DNA of 6,413 nucleotides from Clostridiales bacterium (GTDB lineage: Bacteria; Bacillota; Clostridia; Christensenellales; CAG-138): NCBI GenBank assembly GCA_009783775.1, contig WRCT01000105.1, positions 1 through 6,413 of the forward strand. Direction: 5' to 3'. Of the stretch, positions 1 to 5,818 are shown piece by piece. The notes below the pieces were generated by a model. That model searched no databases, was not told the origin of the DNA, and saw nothing but the letters and a program-made list of their open reading frames with translations. How positions within the stretch are numbered: the first letter of the stretch is position 1; each line of letters opens with the position of its first letter. Both the position numbers and the translations under genes were made by a program.

Positions 1-520
1 GATAAAAAAGCAAGGCAAGCGGACGGATTTAACTTCTACCCAAGTTGGGCAGAAGTCATGGAGCGTTAATCAGGTTGCAGAAAAAGTCGGCGACAGCCGC
101 AATCAGATTCAGCGATATATCCGCCTCATGGAGCTGATTCCACCGCTGCTAAATCTGGTGGACGAAAAGCTGATTGCGTTTAATCCGGCTGTCGAAATAT
201 CCTACCTGCCGAAAAAGGAGCAGGAAGCGCTGCTCACCACTATGCAGAGCGAGGACAGAACGCCAAGCCTTTCGCAATGCCAACGCCTGAGAAAACTATC
301 CGCCGAGGGTCGGCTTGACATGGATGCCATCTTCACCATCATGACCGAAGAAAAGGGCAACCAGAAGGAACAGGTTAAATTTGGAATAGACGACCTCCGC
401 CAGTTCTTCCCGAAGGACTATGACCCACAGCGGATGCAGAAAACCATTATAAAACTGCTTGAAGAATGGCAGCGGAAACGCCAACGCCAGCGTGAGGAGC
501 AGAGCCGTGGCGCACGATAG
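1..520 (+). CDS. ParB-like partition protein (5' partial)
   Basis: This is the C-terminal 172 residues of a ParB/RepB/Spo0J-family DNA-binding protein, open to the left edge of the window (first complete codon at base 2). A helix-turn-helix is visible at about visible residues 21-42 (SVNQVAEKVG then SRNQIQRYIRL), followed by the helical LIPPLLNLVDEKLIAF segment typical of ParB central domains. The first in-frame ATG, at 128, lies at the end of this helix-turn-helix, so it is not the true start; the N-terminal ParB nuclease-like domain is cut off. The tail is rich in K, R, Q and E and probably forms a helix. In ICEs such proteins usually pair with a ParA/Soj ATPase encoded upstream and help maintain the excised circle or regulate transfer genes. 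The family call is firm; the exact role is inferred. Confidence 0.85.
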   Translation, partial: IKKQGKRTDLTSTQVGQKSWSVNQVAEKVGDSRNQIQRYIRLMELIPPLLNLVDEKLIAFNPAVEISYLPKKEQEALLTTMQSEDRTPSLSQCQRLRKLSAEGRLDMDAIFTIMTEEKGNQKEQVKFGIDDLRQFFPKDYDPQRMQKTIIKLLEEWQRKRQRQREEQSRGAR

Positions 521-551
521 CTTTTCCCTCGGATAGTAACAAAAAACACCT

Positions 552-582
552 CCCGCTGTTTGCTTTTCGGCGGGTTATTTTT
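552..582 (+). terminator. Possible intrinsic terminator after the ParB-like gene
   Basis: CCCGC (552-556) can pair with GCGGG (570-574), and a T-rich run (575-582, TTATTTTT) follows. An A-run upstream (541-546) could extend the stem against the T-run. The loop is long (13 nt) and the stem short, so this is a weak terminator. It lies between the ParB-like and TnpW-like genes. Confidence 0.45.
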
Positions 583-601
583 ACAGGAAGGAATGTGATA
601 G

Positions 602-850
602 ATGAACAATTTTGACCAAGAATTGCAGGCGGCAAGAGAAATATATGAAGCCGCAGAGCGAAATTACACGCCGTTGGTAGAAACCGGGCGGCAACCCATA
701 CCGTTGGAACGCTTCCCCAAGGATTTGGATTTCACAGAAACCATAGGCGGAACGACCTACACCGTGAGATCGTTTTTCAACCCCAACGCGGAGGAATCTA
801 TTATCGCAACGATATGCCGTATGGTTATGGGAGATAAAGATGGGAATTAA
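602..850 (+). CDS. TnpW-like small transposon-encoded protein
   Basis: This is an 82-residue protein with a good ribosome binding site (AGGAAGG at 586-592, 9 nt before the ATG). The C-terminal half (about residues 47-78, IGGTTYTVRSFFNPNAEESI then a short helix) resembles the TnpW family of small proteins carried by Tn4451-like transposons and ICEs, whose hallmark is an I-G-x-T-T-Y-x-V strand followed by a helix. The N-terminal 45 residues form a predicted helix (DQELQAAREIYEAAERNY) that I do not recognise as a named domain. The function of TnpW is not well established; it is found next to the element's recombinase and is often assumed to be accessory. The family call rests on pattern memory, not a search. 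Confidence 0.55.
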   Translation: MNNFDQELQAAREIYEAAERNYTPLVETGRQPIPLERFPKDLDFTETIGGTTYTVRSFFNPNAEESIIATICRMVMGDKDGN

Positions 851-854
851 CACT

Positions 855-895
855 TTACAAATAAAAATGAAAAATAGTGCTTTGCAGATTTGTAA
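855..895. repeat. 8-bp inverted repeat upstream of the recombinase promoter
   Basis: TTACAAAT (855-862) and ATTTGTAA (888-895) are perfect reverse complements separated by 25 bp. The right arm overlaps the candidate -35 of the recombinase promoter. This could be an operator or a recombinase binding site, but an 8-bp match in AT-rich sequence can also be chance. Confidence 0.3.
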
Positions 896-918
896 TTTGC
901 ATTTTGACATGGTATGCT
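890..918 (+). promoter_or_regulatory. Candidate sigma-A promoter of the recombinase gene
   Basis: TTGTAA (890-895), a 17-bp spacer and an extended -10 TGGTATGCT (910-918) predict a start near 925, about 40 nt before the recombinase ATG. A consensus TTGACA also sits at 904-909, but its partner 17 bp downstream (TACGGA, 927-932) is poor. A small palindrome, ACGG-AATA-CCGT (928-939), follows the predicted start and could be an operator or a 5' leader hairpin. No transcription data support either choice. Confidence 0.45.
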
Positions 919-964
919 GTAACCGCTACGGAATACCGTGTCTGACTCCCGAAAGGAGTGTAAT

Positions 965-2038
965 ATGCAGTCAGACAAAATAACAGCCCTATACAGCCGA
1001 CTCTCCCATGATGATGGCTTGCAGGGTGACTCCAACAGCATTGTGAATCAGAAGGCGATGCTAGAGGAATATGCAAAACGCAATCATTTCACCGGCTTAC
1101 GCCACTTCATTGACGACGGATGGTCAGGAACGAACTTTGAGCGTCCGAGCTTCATTGAAATGATAGAGTTGGTGAATGAGGGCAAGGTCGGGACGATTAT
1201 AGTCAAGGATATGTCACGATTGGGCCGAGATTATCTGCGGGTCGGGATGTATACCGATATCATCTTCCCCGACAAAGATGTTCGCTTTATCGCTATCAAT
1301 GACGGTATGGATTCAAGAAACAGCTCCAGTAATGACTTTACCAGTCGTGCGTTCACATCCAACCAAGACCACTTTGCCTGCTCCCAGTATAGGAGCAACA
1401 CGGGAGCCTGTTCAGCCCACTATATTCGGGAGCAAGCGCTGACCCGCATGGTTTTCAAGCACCTCCACCGTGTGCTGAAGTATGTGCAGCAATTTGAAGC
1501 AGCATTTGTCCGCTCCAAGTATGAACAGTCCTTTGAGGACAGGCAAGTAGAGCTTGCGGAGCTGAAACGGAGCATTGTCAGGGCGAACAATCGGATCGAG
1601 GAGTTAAGCCGCCTATTCAAGCGGATGTACGAGGATCATGTAGCGGGCAATCTCTCTGCCGAGCGTTTTCAGATGCTAACCGCGGATTACGATGCCGAGC
1701 AACGGCAGCTCAAGCTGGATCTCACGCGAATGGTGGCCGATGTCGCAAGGGGCGAGGAGGTCACGGCCGACTTTCAGAAATTCCTTACCGCTGTCCGCAA
1801 GCACACCGATGTGAAAGAACTCACGCCCACAGTCCTCAACGAGCTTATCTCAAAAATCGTAATCCACGCGCCGGATAAATCCAGCGGCAAGCGGACACAG
1901 GAGATTGACATCTATTACAATTCCGTTGGTATTATCAACATCCCGACGGAAGCGGAGATGGAAGCCCTCGAAGTCGAGTATAAGGCGCAAACTCAGGCAG
2001 ACCAAGCACAGAGGCGGCAGACCTCTATTTGTGCGTAA
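965..2038 (+). pseudogene. Large serine recombinase, internally deleted (TnpX/DUF4368 type)
   Basis: This is a 357-residue open frame read from the ATG at 965, which has AAAGGAG at 952-958 six nt upstream; the in-frame GTG at 938 lacks that signal. Residues 1-126 are a resolvase-type catalytic domain with nucleophile Ser14 in YSRLS, the DGWSGTNFERPSF segment (Arg60) and KDMSRLGRDYL (Arg85, Arg88). At about residue 126/127 (base 1342/1343) NDFT, normally followed by the rest of the catalytic domain, jumps to SRAFTSNQDHFACSQYRS, the second half of the zinc ribbon. The end of the catalytic domain, the Recombinase DNA-binding domain and the first Cys pair of the ribbon are missing. A coiled-coil segment (about 190-285) and a DUF4368-like tail (IDIYYNSVG) remain. 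Family members are usually 500-700 residues. The frame is intact, so it may still make protein, but integration and excision activity is unlikely. Confidence 0.8.
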
Positions 2039-2046
2039 AACGCACA
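2030..2046 (+). repeat. Hairpin spanning the recombinase stop codon
   Basis: TGTGCGT (2030-2036) and ACGCACA (2040-2046) are perfect 7-bp arms around AAA, and the TAA stop (2036-2038) lies inside. It is one bp from the next hairpin. It could be a recombinase-end site or a transcript-end structure; neither can be shown here. Confidence 0.5.
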
Positions 2047-2047
2047 C

Positions 2048-2069
2048 CGGCGCAGATTTCTCTGCGCCG
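2048..2069 (+). terminator. Strong GC hairpin after the recombinase gene
   Basis: CGGCGCAGA (2048-2056), loop TTTC, TCTGCGCCG (2061-2069): a perfect 9-bp stem. No T-run follows on the plus strand (ATATACATAC). On the minus strand TTTT appears only after a 7-nt gap. It could therefore be a transcript-protecting or imperfect terminator hairpin, or part of the element end. Confidence 0.5.
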
Positions 2070-2090
2070 ATATACATACTTCCTTGTGTC

Positions 2091-2111
2091 AGGGCCCCCG
2101 AAGGGCTTTTT
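2091..2111 (+). terminator. Possible intrinsic terminator between recombinase and hup
   Basis: GCCC (2094-2097), loop CCGAA, GGGC (2103-2106), then TTTTT (2107-2111). On plus-strand RNA the stem can extend with two G-U pairs and one A-U pair (2091-2093 with 2107-2109). On the minus strand, reading out of hup, the same stem has an A-run before it but no T-run after it, so it would terminate plus-strand rather than hup transcripts. It lies close to the probable host-element junction. Confidence 0.5.
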
Positions 2112-2121
2112 GAAAACAAGT

Positions 2122-2394
2122 TTAGTTGAGCGCGTCCTTGAGGGCTTTGCCGGCCTTGAAGGTGGGGGCTTTGCTGGCCGCGATATCGATCTCTGCGCCG
2201 GTGGCGGGATTGTGGCCCTTGCGTGCCGCGCGGGTCTTTACCTCAAAGGTGCCGAAACCGACCAGGGAGACTTTTTCGCCTGCCTTGAGGGCGTCTTCTA
2301 CGATGCCGAGCACGGCGCCGACGGCCTTCTCCGCGTCTTTCTTGGACAGGTCGCTCTTTGCCGCTACCGCAGCGATTAATTCTGCTTTGTTCAT
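2122..2394 (-). CDS. hup: DNA-binding protein HU
   Basis: This is a full-length 90-residue HU, the small histone-like protein that binds and bends DNA as a dimer in the nucleoid. The helical dimerisation half opens with MNKAELIAAVAAKSDLSKKD. The GFGTFEVKTRAARKGHNPAT segment (46-65) forms the DNA-binding beta-arms, with the intercalating Pro63 in the NPxT turn. The start is set by a strong AGGAGG at 2403-2408, 8 nt before the ATG. It is the last visible gene of the minus-strand run, 123 bp after mazG, and has its own promoter with an A-tract upstream region. In related Clostridia a YabO/RqcP-type S4 gene often follows; here the mobile element occupies that place. Confidence 0.97.
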   Translation of the reverse strand: MNKAELIAAVAAKSDLSKKDAEKAVGAVLGIVEDALKAGEKVSLVGFGTFEVKTRAARKGHNPATGAEIDIAASKAPTFKAGKALKDALN

Positions 2395-2462
2395 TTTGTA
2401 TTCCTCCTAATTATTTTGTAAAATACTGCTATTTGAGAGCTATTCCCCCAACAGCCTAGCCC

Positions 2463-2491
2463 ATTGTAACAGCCTGTCCCCATGAAAGCAA
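2463..2491 (-). promoter_or_regulatory. Sigma-A promoter of hup
   Basis: Read on the minus strand: -35 TTGCTT (2486-2491), a 17-bp spacer, then -10 TACAAT (2463-2468). The predicted start is near 2456, giving a leader of about 60 nt before the hup ATG. Phased A-runs (plus-strand T-runs at 2495-2501, 2506-2509 and 2513-2519) lie directly upstream and resemble an UP element, fitting the high expression expected for HU. They overlap the mazG stop codon. Confidence 0.65.
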
Positions 2492-2517
2492 GCCTTTTTT
2501 TGATATTTTCTATTTTT

Positions 2518-3927
2518 TTACTTTTTTACGCGCTGCCAATACTTGTCCTGTTCCGAAAAAGGCATTTCCTGGATTTTAAGGCCCTCCCGCCCCGCCAGCG
2601 CCTCCATTTTGGCATAACGGGCCACGAATTTATCCGTGCTTTTTTGCAGCAGTTCCTCCGCGTCCAGCCCAAGCAGCCGCGCGATATTCACCGCAGAGAA
2701 GAATACGTCGCCCATCTCCTCCTCAATATTGCTGCCTTGCGCCATCGCCTCTTCCAGCTCGCGCACCTCGTCGGGCAGGACGTGAAAGGCCTCCTGCGCA
2801 CTCGTCCAGTCAAAGCCCGCCTTACCGACCTTGCGCTGGACCTTATCACAGCGGACCAGGGCGGGAAAGCTGCGTGGTATGCTCTCCAGGGATGCGGCGA
2901 CCGTGGTTTGGCCCTTCTCGTTTCGTTTGAGCGCGTCCCAGTTGCGCAGGGCCTCCTCGGTGGAGCTGACCTTTACATCGCCGAAGACGTGCGGGTGGCG
3001 GTACAAGAGCTTTTTGACCAGCCCGTCCGCCACGTCGCGCTCGTTAAACCGGCCCTGCTCCGCCGCGATCTGGGCGTGCAGTACGACTTGCAGCAGCACA
3101 TCGCCCAGCTCCTCGCAGAGGTGCGCGTCGTCGCCCTCGTCGATCGCGTCCAGCAGTTCGTAGCACTCTTCCAGCAGGGAGCGTTTGAGGCTTTGGTGCG
3201 TTTGCTCGCGGTCCCAGTGGCAGCCGTCCGGCGCGCGCAGGCGGGCCGTGACCGAGACCAGCTCGTCATAACCGTAGCGGGTCAGATCGTCGAAATCGGC
3301 CTTGGGCACAAAGAGCACAGACGCCGCGTGATAGCGGGGTTGCTGATCCAGCGCGTAGAGCGGGAAGGCGGCACGGGAATAGCGGCCGCTCTCGCCCAGC
3401 GTGGCAAGCGTCACCGGCCAGTCGGGCGGGTAGAATTCGAGCAAAGCCAGCTTGGTTTCGGCGGCGGCGATGGGATTGTGCAGTTCCTCGCACGTGAGGT
3501 CCAGCGCGGGGTTCAAGCGCGGCAGGGGTTCGGCCGCAGTCAGGCGCAGGCCCTCCTGGACTTCGGGAAAGGCGGCTGCGGCATAGCTCACGCCCGCCAG
3601 AATCGTCAGGGCAAAGCCGCGCTCTTTCGCTTTTGCGCGGATCACGGGCAACTGGGCGTAACAGCCGCCGCCGCAAACGGCGTAAACACAGCTGCCGCCC
3701 GCCGTAAGACGGTCGGCAATGGCTCCGGCCAGCGCGTCAAAGTCTGCGCAAGTCTCATAAAGATCATCCATTGCGGTGAAAGCCGGACCCGCGTCCAGCA
3801 CCGGCCTGGCGCAGGGCGAGACAGCCGTCTGCAAAAACAGCTTGTCCGCAGAAAATATTGCGGTCTTCGCGGCCTCGGTTATGGTCTCGGGAGTAGATAA
3901 GGGGGTGATTACTATGTTTTTTTTCAT
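2518..3927 (-). CDS. mazG: YabN-type tetrapyrrole methylase-like/MazG NTP pyrophosphohydrolase
   Basis: This 469-residue two-part protein matches the length and layout of B. subtilis YabN. Residues 1-210 align in outline with a tetrapyrrole (SAM-dependent) methylase fold but look degenerate: the N-terminal GxGPGD loop is replaced by TPLSTPET, and the usual YAVPGHP reads YAVCGGGC. The first MazG domain (about 226-318) has the signature RLRAPDGCHWD, QTHQSL, the metal-binding EECYE (253-257) and EELGD (272-276). The second (about 358-442) has VRELEEA and EEEMGD (402-407). MazG proteins hydrolyse nucleoside triphosphates to monophosphates and pyrophosphate, cleaning up aberrant nucleotides or lowering ppGpp. 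The start is supported by AAAAAGGA at 3934-3941, 6 nt before the ATG. The gene lies between the flippase and hup on the same strand. No terminator is visible after it. Confidence 0.93.
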   Translation of the reverse strand: MKKNIVITPLSTPETITEAAKTAIFSADKLFLQTAVSPCARPVLDAGPAFTAMDDLYETCADFDALAGAIADRLTAGGSCVYAVCGGGCYAQLPVIRAKAKERGFALTILAGVSYAAAAFPEVQEGLRLTAAEPLPRLNPALDLTCEELHNPIAAAETKLALLEFYPPDWPVTLATLGESGRYSRAAFPLYALDQQPRYHAASVLFVPKADFDDLTRYGYDELVSVTARLRAPDGCHWDREQTHQSLKRSLLEECYELLDAIDEGDDAHLCEELGDVLLQVVLHAQIAAEQGRFNERDVADGLVKKLLYRHPHVFGDVKVSSTEEALRNWDALKRNEKGQTTVAASLESIPRSFPALVRCDKVQRKVGKAGFDWTSAQEAFHVLPDEVRELEEAMAQGSNIEEEMGDVFFSAVNIARLLGLDAEELLQKSTDKFVARYAKMEALAGREGLKIQEMPFSEQDKYWQRVKK

Positions 3928-3944
3928 TGTATATCCTTTTTCGT

Positions 3945-4072
3945 AAGTAATAAGTAATAAAGAATAAGGAATAGTTGGGGAAAAAACTGCTCCGCAGTTT
4001 TCTATTTTAATTCAAGCAACCCATCTAATGTGCGTCAGCACACCACCATTATTCCTTATTCCCTATTCTTTT
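3945..4072. repeat. MITE-like inverted repeat built from 7-bp units
   Basis: The left end has four tandem heptamers: AAGTAAT, AAGTAAT, AAAGAAT, AAGGAAT (3945-3972). The right end has three of the same type on the opposite strand (minus-strand AAAGAAT, AGGGAAT, AAGGAAT; 4051-4071). A 12-bp core, GAATAAGGAATA (3962-3973), is the exact reverse complement of 4050-4061. Between the ends are an 8-bp hairpin (3983-4001) and a 5-bp hairpin TGTGC-GTCA-GCACA (4029-4042). The unit has no coding capacity and fills almost the whole flippase-mazG gap. It looks like a small non-autonomous repeat; copies elsewhere cannot be checked here. Confidence 0.55.
3979..4001 (-). terminator. Intrinsic terminator downstream of the flippase gene
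   Basis: Read on the minus strand: AAAACTGC, loop GGA, GCAGTTTT, then two more T and CCCC. The 8-bp stem is perfect (3994-4001 with 3983-3990) and the T-run is six long. On the plus strand TCTATTTT follows, so it may work in both directions. If it works, mazG needs its own promoter or relies on read-through; I see no convincing promoter in the gap. Confidence 0.6.
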
Positions 4073-5667
4073 GCGAAGCGAGAGAGTTTGCGGCCGCCGG
4101 GGATCAGGGCCAGTTCGGTTTTCTTGAACATTTGCAGGGCAAAGACCAGCACGAGGTAGATGGCTATGCCGAGCAGGGTCGCGACCAGCGCCATCATGCT
4201 GCCCGGGCGCAGGGCGTAGAGCAGTTTGTAACCGAAGTAGAGAATGCCGCCCATGAGCGCGGAGCCGAGCAGGGGCTTGCCGAACACGTCCCATACATTG
4301 AGCTTTAGACCCGCGTAATGCGCGAGGAATATGGTGTCCAGAATGCCCGCGACGCCGAAACAAATGATGTTGGAGATAGGCGCGCCGAAGATATTGACGG
4401 CGGGTATGCGCAGCAGGATCGCGCTGCTTAAAATCTTCAGCGCGGCGCCGATCAGCATGAACAACACGGGCAGCCACTGCCGCCCAAGGCCCTGCAGCGC
4501 GCCCGTGGCGGTCTGCGCCATGGAGATGAACACCACCGTAAGCGAGGCGAGGCGCATGAGGTCCGTGGCCAGCGCGAGCGATTCGGGCGGAATGCGGGGA
4601 AAGAGCATTTGAATGATGGGCCCGCCCAGAACAAAGAGCCCGACCGTGCAGGGCAGGCCCACGGCCATGGACAGCTTGAGCCCCAGCAGCGACGCGTTTT
4701 TTAGCCCCGCCTCGTCCTTGCGCGCGCGCGCGGCGGCGATGGCGGGCACCAGGCTCATGGCCAGCGCGACGGTGATACCGGCGGGCAGATTGATCAGCGA
4801 GCGCACGTTTGTGCTGAGCACAACGTAACTCTGCTTGACTGCCTCTTGTGTCATATAGGCCGCCAGATTGGAATTGATGAGCCAGACGTCGGCCACGCCG
4901 GCAAGCGGCAGAACGGACGCGCCCAGCGTAATGGGCACGGCGATCGCCAGCATGGGCCCGATAACGCGCCCGCCGTTTTGCGGCACGCGGCTTGCGCCCG
5001 ACGGCATGAGCACATGGCGGTTCATCGCGGTGAAGATCATCATAATCCCCAGCGCGCGCACCTCGGAAATGACGACGCCGACCAACACGCCCGCGGCGGC
5101 CCAGGCGATTCCGCGCGGCAGCCAGAGACGGGCCAGGATCAGGGCGAAGACGACCTTGAACACCTGCTCCGCGATTTGTGAAAGGCCCGTGCCCGACATA
5201 CGCTGGACGCCCTGCAGATACCCGCGATAGGCGCACAAGAGGGAGACGAAGAACAGGGCGGGCGCAAGAGCCCGAAAGGCGATCGCGTACTCCGGCGGGC
5301 GCTGCGCCAACGCGGTGGCAAACCAGCCCGCGCCGAAGAAGAGAACGGCCGTCGTGGCAAGGCCGATACCGACCATGAGCCAAAGCGATTTGATAAATAC
5401 TTTGCGCGCACCCGCGTGGTCACCCAAGGCGACGCGCTCCGCGACCAGGCGCGAGATGGCGGCGGGAATGCCGGAGGAGGAGATGATCAGCAGCCAAGAG
5501 TAAAACGGGAAGACGATCTCATAAAAATCCATGCCCGCCTCGCCCAAGATATCATAGGCCCAGACGCGAAAGAGCACGCCGATCAAGCGGCTCAATATGC
5601 CCGCCGCGGCCAAAATCGCCGCTCCTTTGACAAATCTTGTGTTGCCTTTGTTCTCCGCGTTTTCCAT
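4063..5667 (-). CDS. SpoVB/MurJ-family lipid flippase (polysaccharide biosynthesis protein)
   Basis: This 534-residue, very hydrophobic membrane protein of the MVF/MATE-like flippase superfamily has a length and pattern consistent with about 14 transmembrane helices. Family features include the N-terminal FVKGAAILAAAGILSRLIG segment (12-30), YEIVFPFYSWLLIISSSGIP (49-68), AISRLVAE (70-77), and RGYLQG followed by SQIAEQVFK (148-171). Relatives are B. subtilis SpoVB, needed for spore cortex, and YtgP/MurJ, which flips lipid II for peptidoglycan synthesis. Its position upstream of YabN/MazG favours the SpoVB branch, but the sequence alone does not separate the two. No Shine-Dalgarno precedes the ATG at 5667 and the likely promoter abuts it. 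A TTG at codon 19 with AAAGGAG before it is a less likely start because it would cut off the conserved first helix. The last two codons and the stop lie inside the neighbouring heptamer repeat. Confidence 0.9.
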   Translation of the reverse strand: MENAENKGNTRFVKGAAILAAAGILSRLIGVLFRVWAYDILGEAGMDFYEIVFPFYSWLLIISSSGIPAAISRLVAERVALGDHAGARKVFIKSLWLMVGIGLATTAVLFFGAGWFATALAQRPPEYAIAFRALAPALFFVSLLCAYRGYLQGVQRMSGTGLSQIAEQVFKVVFALILARLWLPRGIAWAAAGVLVGVVISEVRALGIMMIFTAMNRHVLMPSGASRVPQNGGRVIGPMLAIAVPITLGASVLPLAGVADVWLINSNLAAYMTQEAVKQSYVVLSTNVRSLINLPAGITVALAMSLVPAIAAARARKDEAGLKNASLLGLKLSMAVGLPCTVGLFVLGGPIIQMLFPRIPPESLALATDLMRLASLTVVFISMAQTATGALQGLGRQWLPVLFMLIGAALKILSSAILLRIPAVNIFGAPISNIICFGVAGILDTIFLAHYAGLKLNVWDVFGKPLLGSALMGGILYFGYKLLYALRPGSMMALVATLLGIAIYLVLVFALQMFKKTELALIPGGRKLSRFAKE

Positions 5668-5674
5668 CTGCTTT

Positions 5675-5703
5675 AGTATAGCACCGCCTTATGCCATGCG
5701 CAA
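5675..5703 (-). promoter_or_regulatory. Sigma-A-like promoter of the flippase gene
   Basis: Read on the minus strand: -35 TTGCGC (5698-5703), a 17-bp spacer, then -10 TATACT (5675-5680). Counting seven bases on, the start of transcription falls at about 5668, next to the ATG at 5665-5667. This predicts a message with almost no leader. Confidence 0.6.
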
Positions 5704-5732
5704 GAGCGGAGAGTAAAGCATGGAGCAAAGAA

Positions 5733-5750
5733 AAAACGGAATGCCGTTTT
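5733..5750 (-). terminator. Intrinsic terminator of the right-hand partial gene
   Basis: Read on the minus strand: AAAACGG, loop CATT, CCGTTTT, continuing as TT then CTTT. The 7-bp stem is perfect (5744-5750 with 5733-5739). It lies 129 bp after the stop of the minus-strand gene at the right edge and before the flippase promoter. Its first arm overlaps the arm of the much longer hairpin at 5741-5815, so the two structures compete. Confidence 0.65.
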
Positions 5751-5815
5751 CATTAACGCAAAGGCGCCGTTCGCTTCTCGCGTGAACGGCGCCTTTGCGT
5801 TAATGAAAATGGTAT
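5741..5815. repeat. Very long hairpin (26-bp perfect, 32-bp with wobble)
   Basis: Arms 5747-5772 and 5784-5809 are exact reverse complements (26 bp), each containing GGCGCC, around an 11-nt loop (5773-5783). Pairing continues outward to 5741/5815 with four Watson-Crick pairs and two G-U pairs (5746-5810, 5743-5813) if the RNA is read from the plus strand; on minus-strand RNA those two positions are mismatches. It is non-coding and lies between two minus-strand genes. Confidence 0.85.
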
Positions 5816-5818
5816 ACA

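Larger units (their letters stand above)
1..2090 (+). mobile_element. Terminal part of an integrative/conjugative element
   Basis: Three plus-strand genes (ParB-like, TnpW-like, large serine recombinase) form a module commonly seen at the recombinase end of clostridial ICEs and Tn4451-style transposons. The recombinase is normally the last gene before the element boundary. The next gene, hup, is a housekeeping gene on the opposite strand in richer GC sequence. I therefore place the boundary between 2039 and 2121; the end given is only a midpoint guess. The other end of the element is outside the window. No target duplication or att site can be proved from this end alone. Confidence 0.6.

Noticed and set aside
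128..130. ATG as the start of the ParB-like gene
   Set aside because: The frame is open and homologous upstream to the window edge, and the ATG lies at the end of the helix-turn-helix.
938..940. GTG as the start of the recombinase
   Set aside because: No ribosome binding site precedes it, whereas AAAGGAG stands six bases before the ATG at 965, which also gives the usual short lead-in to the YSRLS motif.
2482..3900. Long plus-strand open frame opposite mazG
   Set aside because: It has no recognisable motif and lies antisense to a clear YabN/MazG protein. Such frames arise readily opposite high-GC codons.
3945..3972. Tandem repeats as a CRISPR array
   Set aside because: The units are 7 bp with no spacers; this is a simple short-period repeat.
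4846..5230. Plus-strand open frames opposite the flippase
   Set aside because: They are short, compositionally biased and without ribosome binding sites or family resemblance.
4049..5383. Second long minus-strand open frame overlapping the flippase in another frame
   Set aside because: Its translation is rich in R, A, G and H with no domain logic, while the other frame is a textbook flippase. It is a high-GC shadow.
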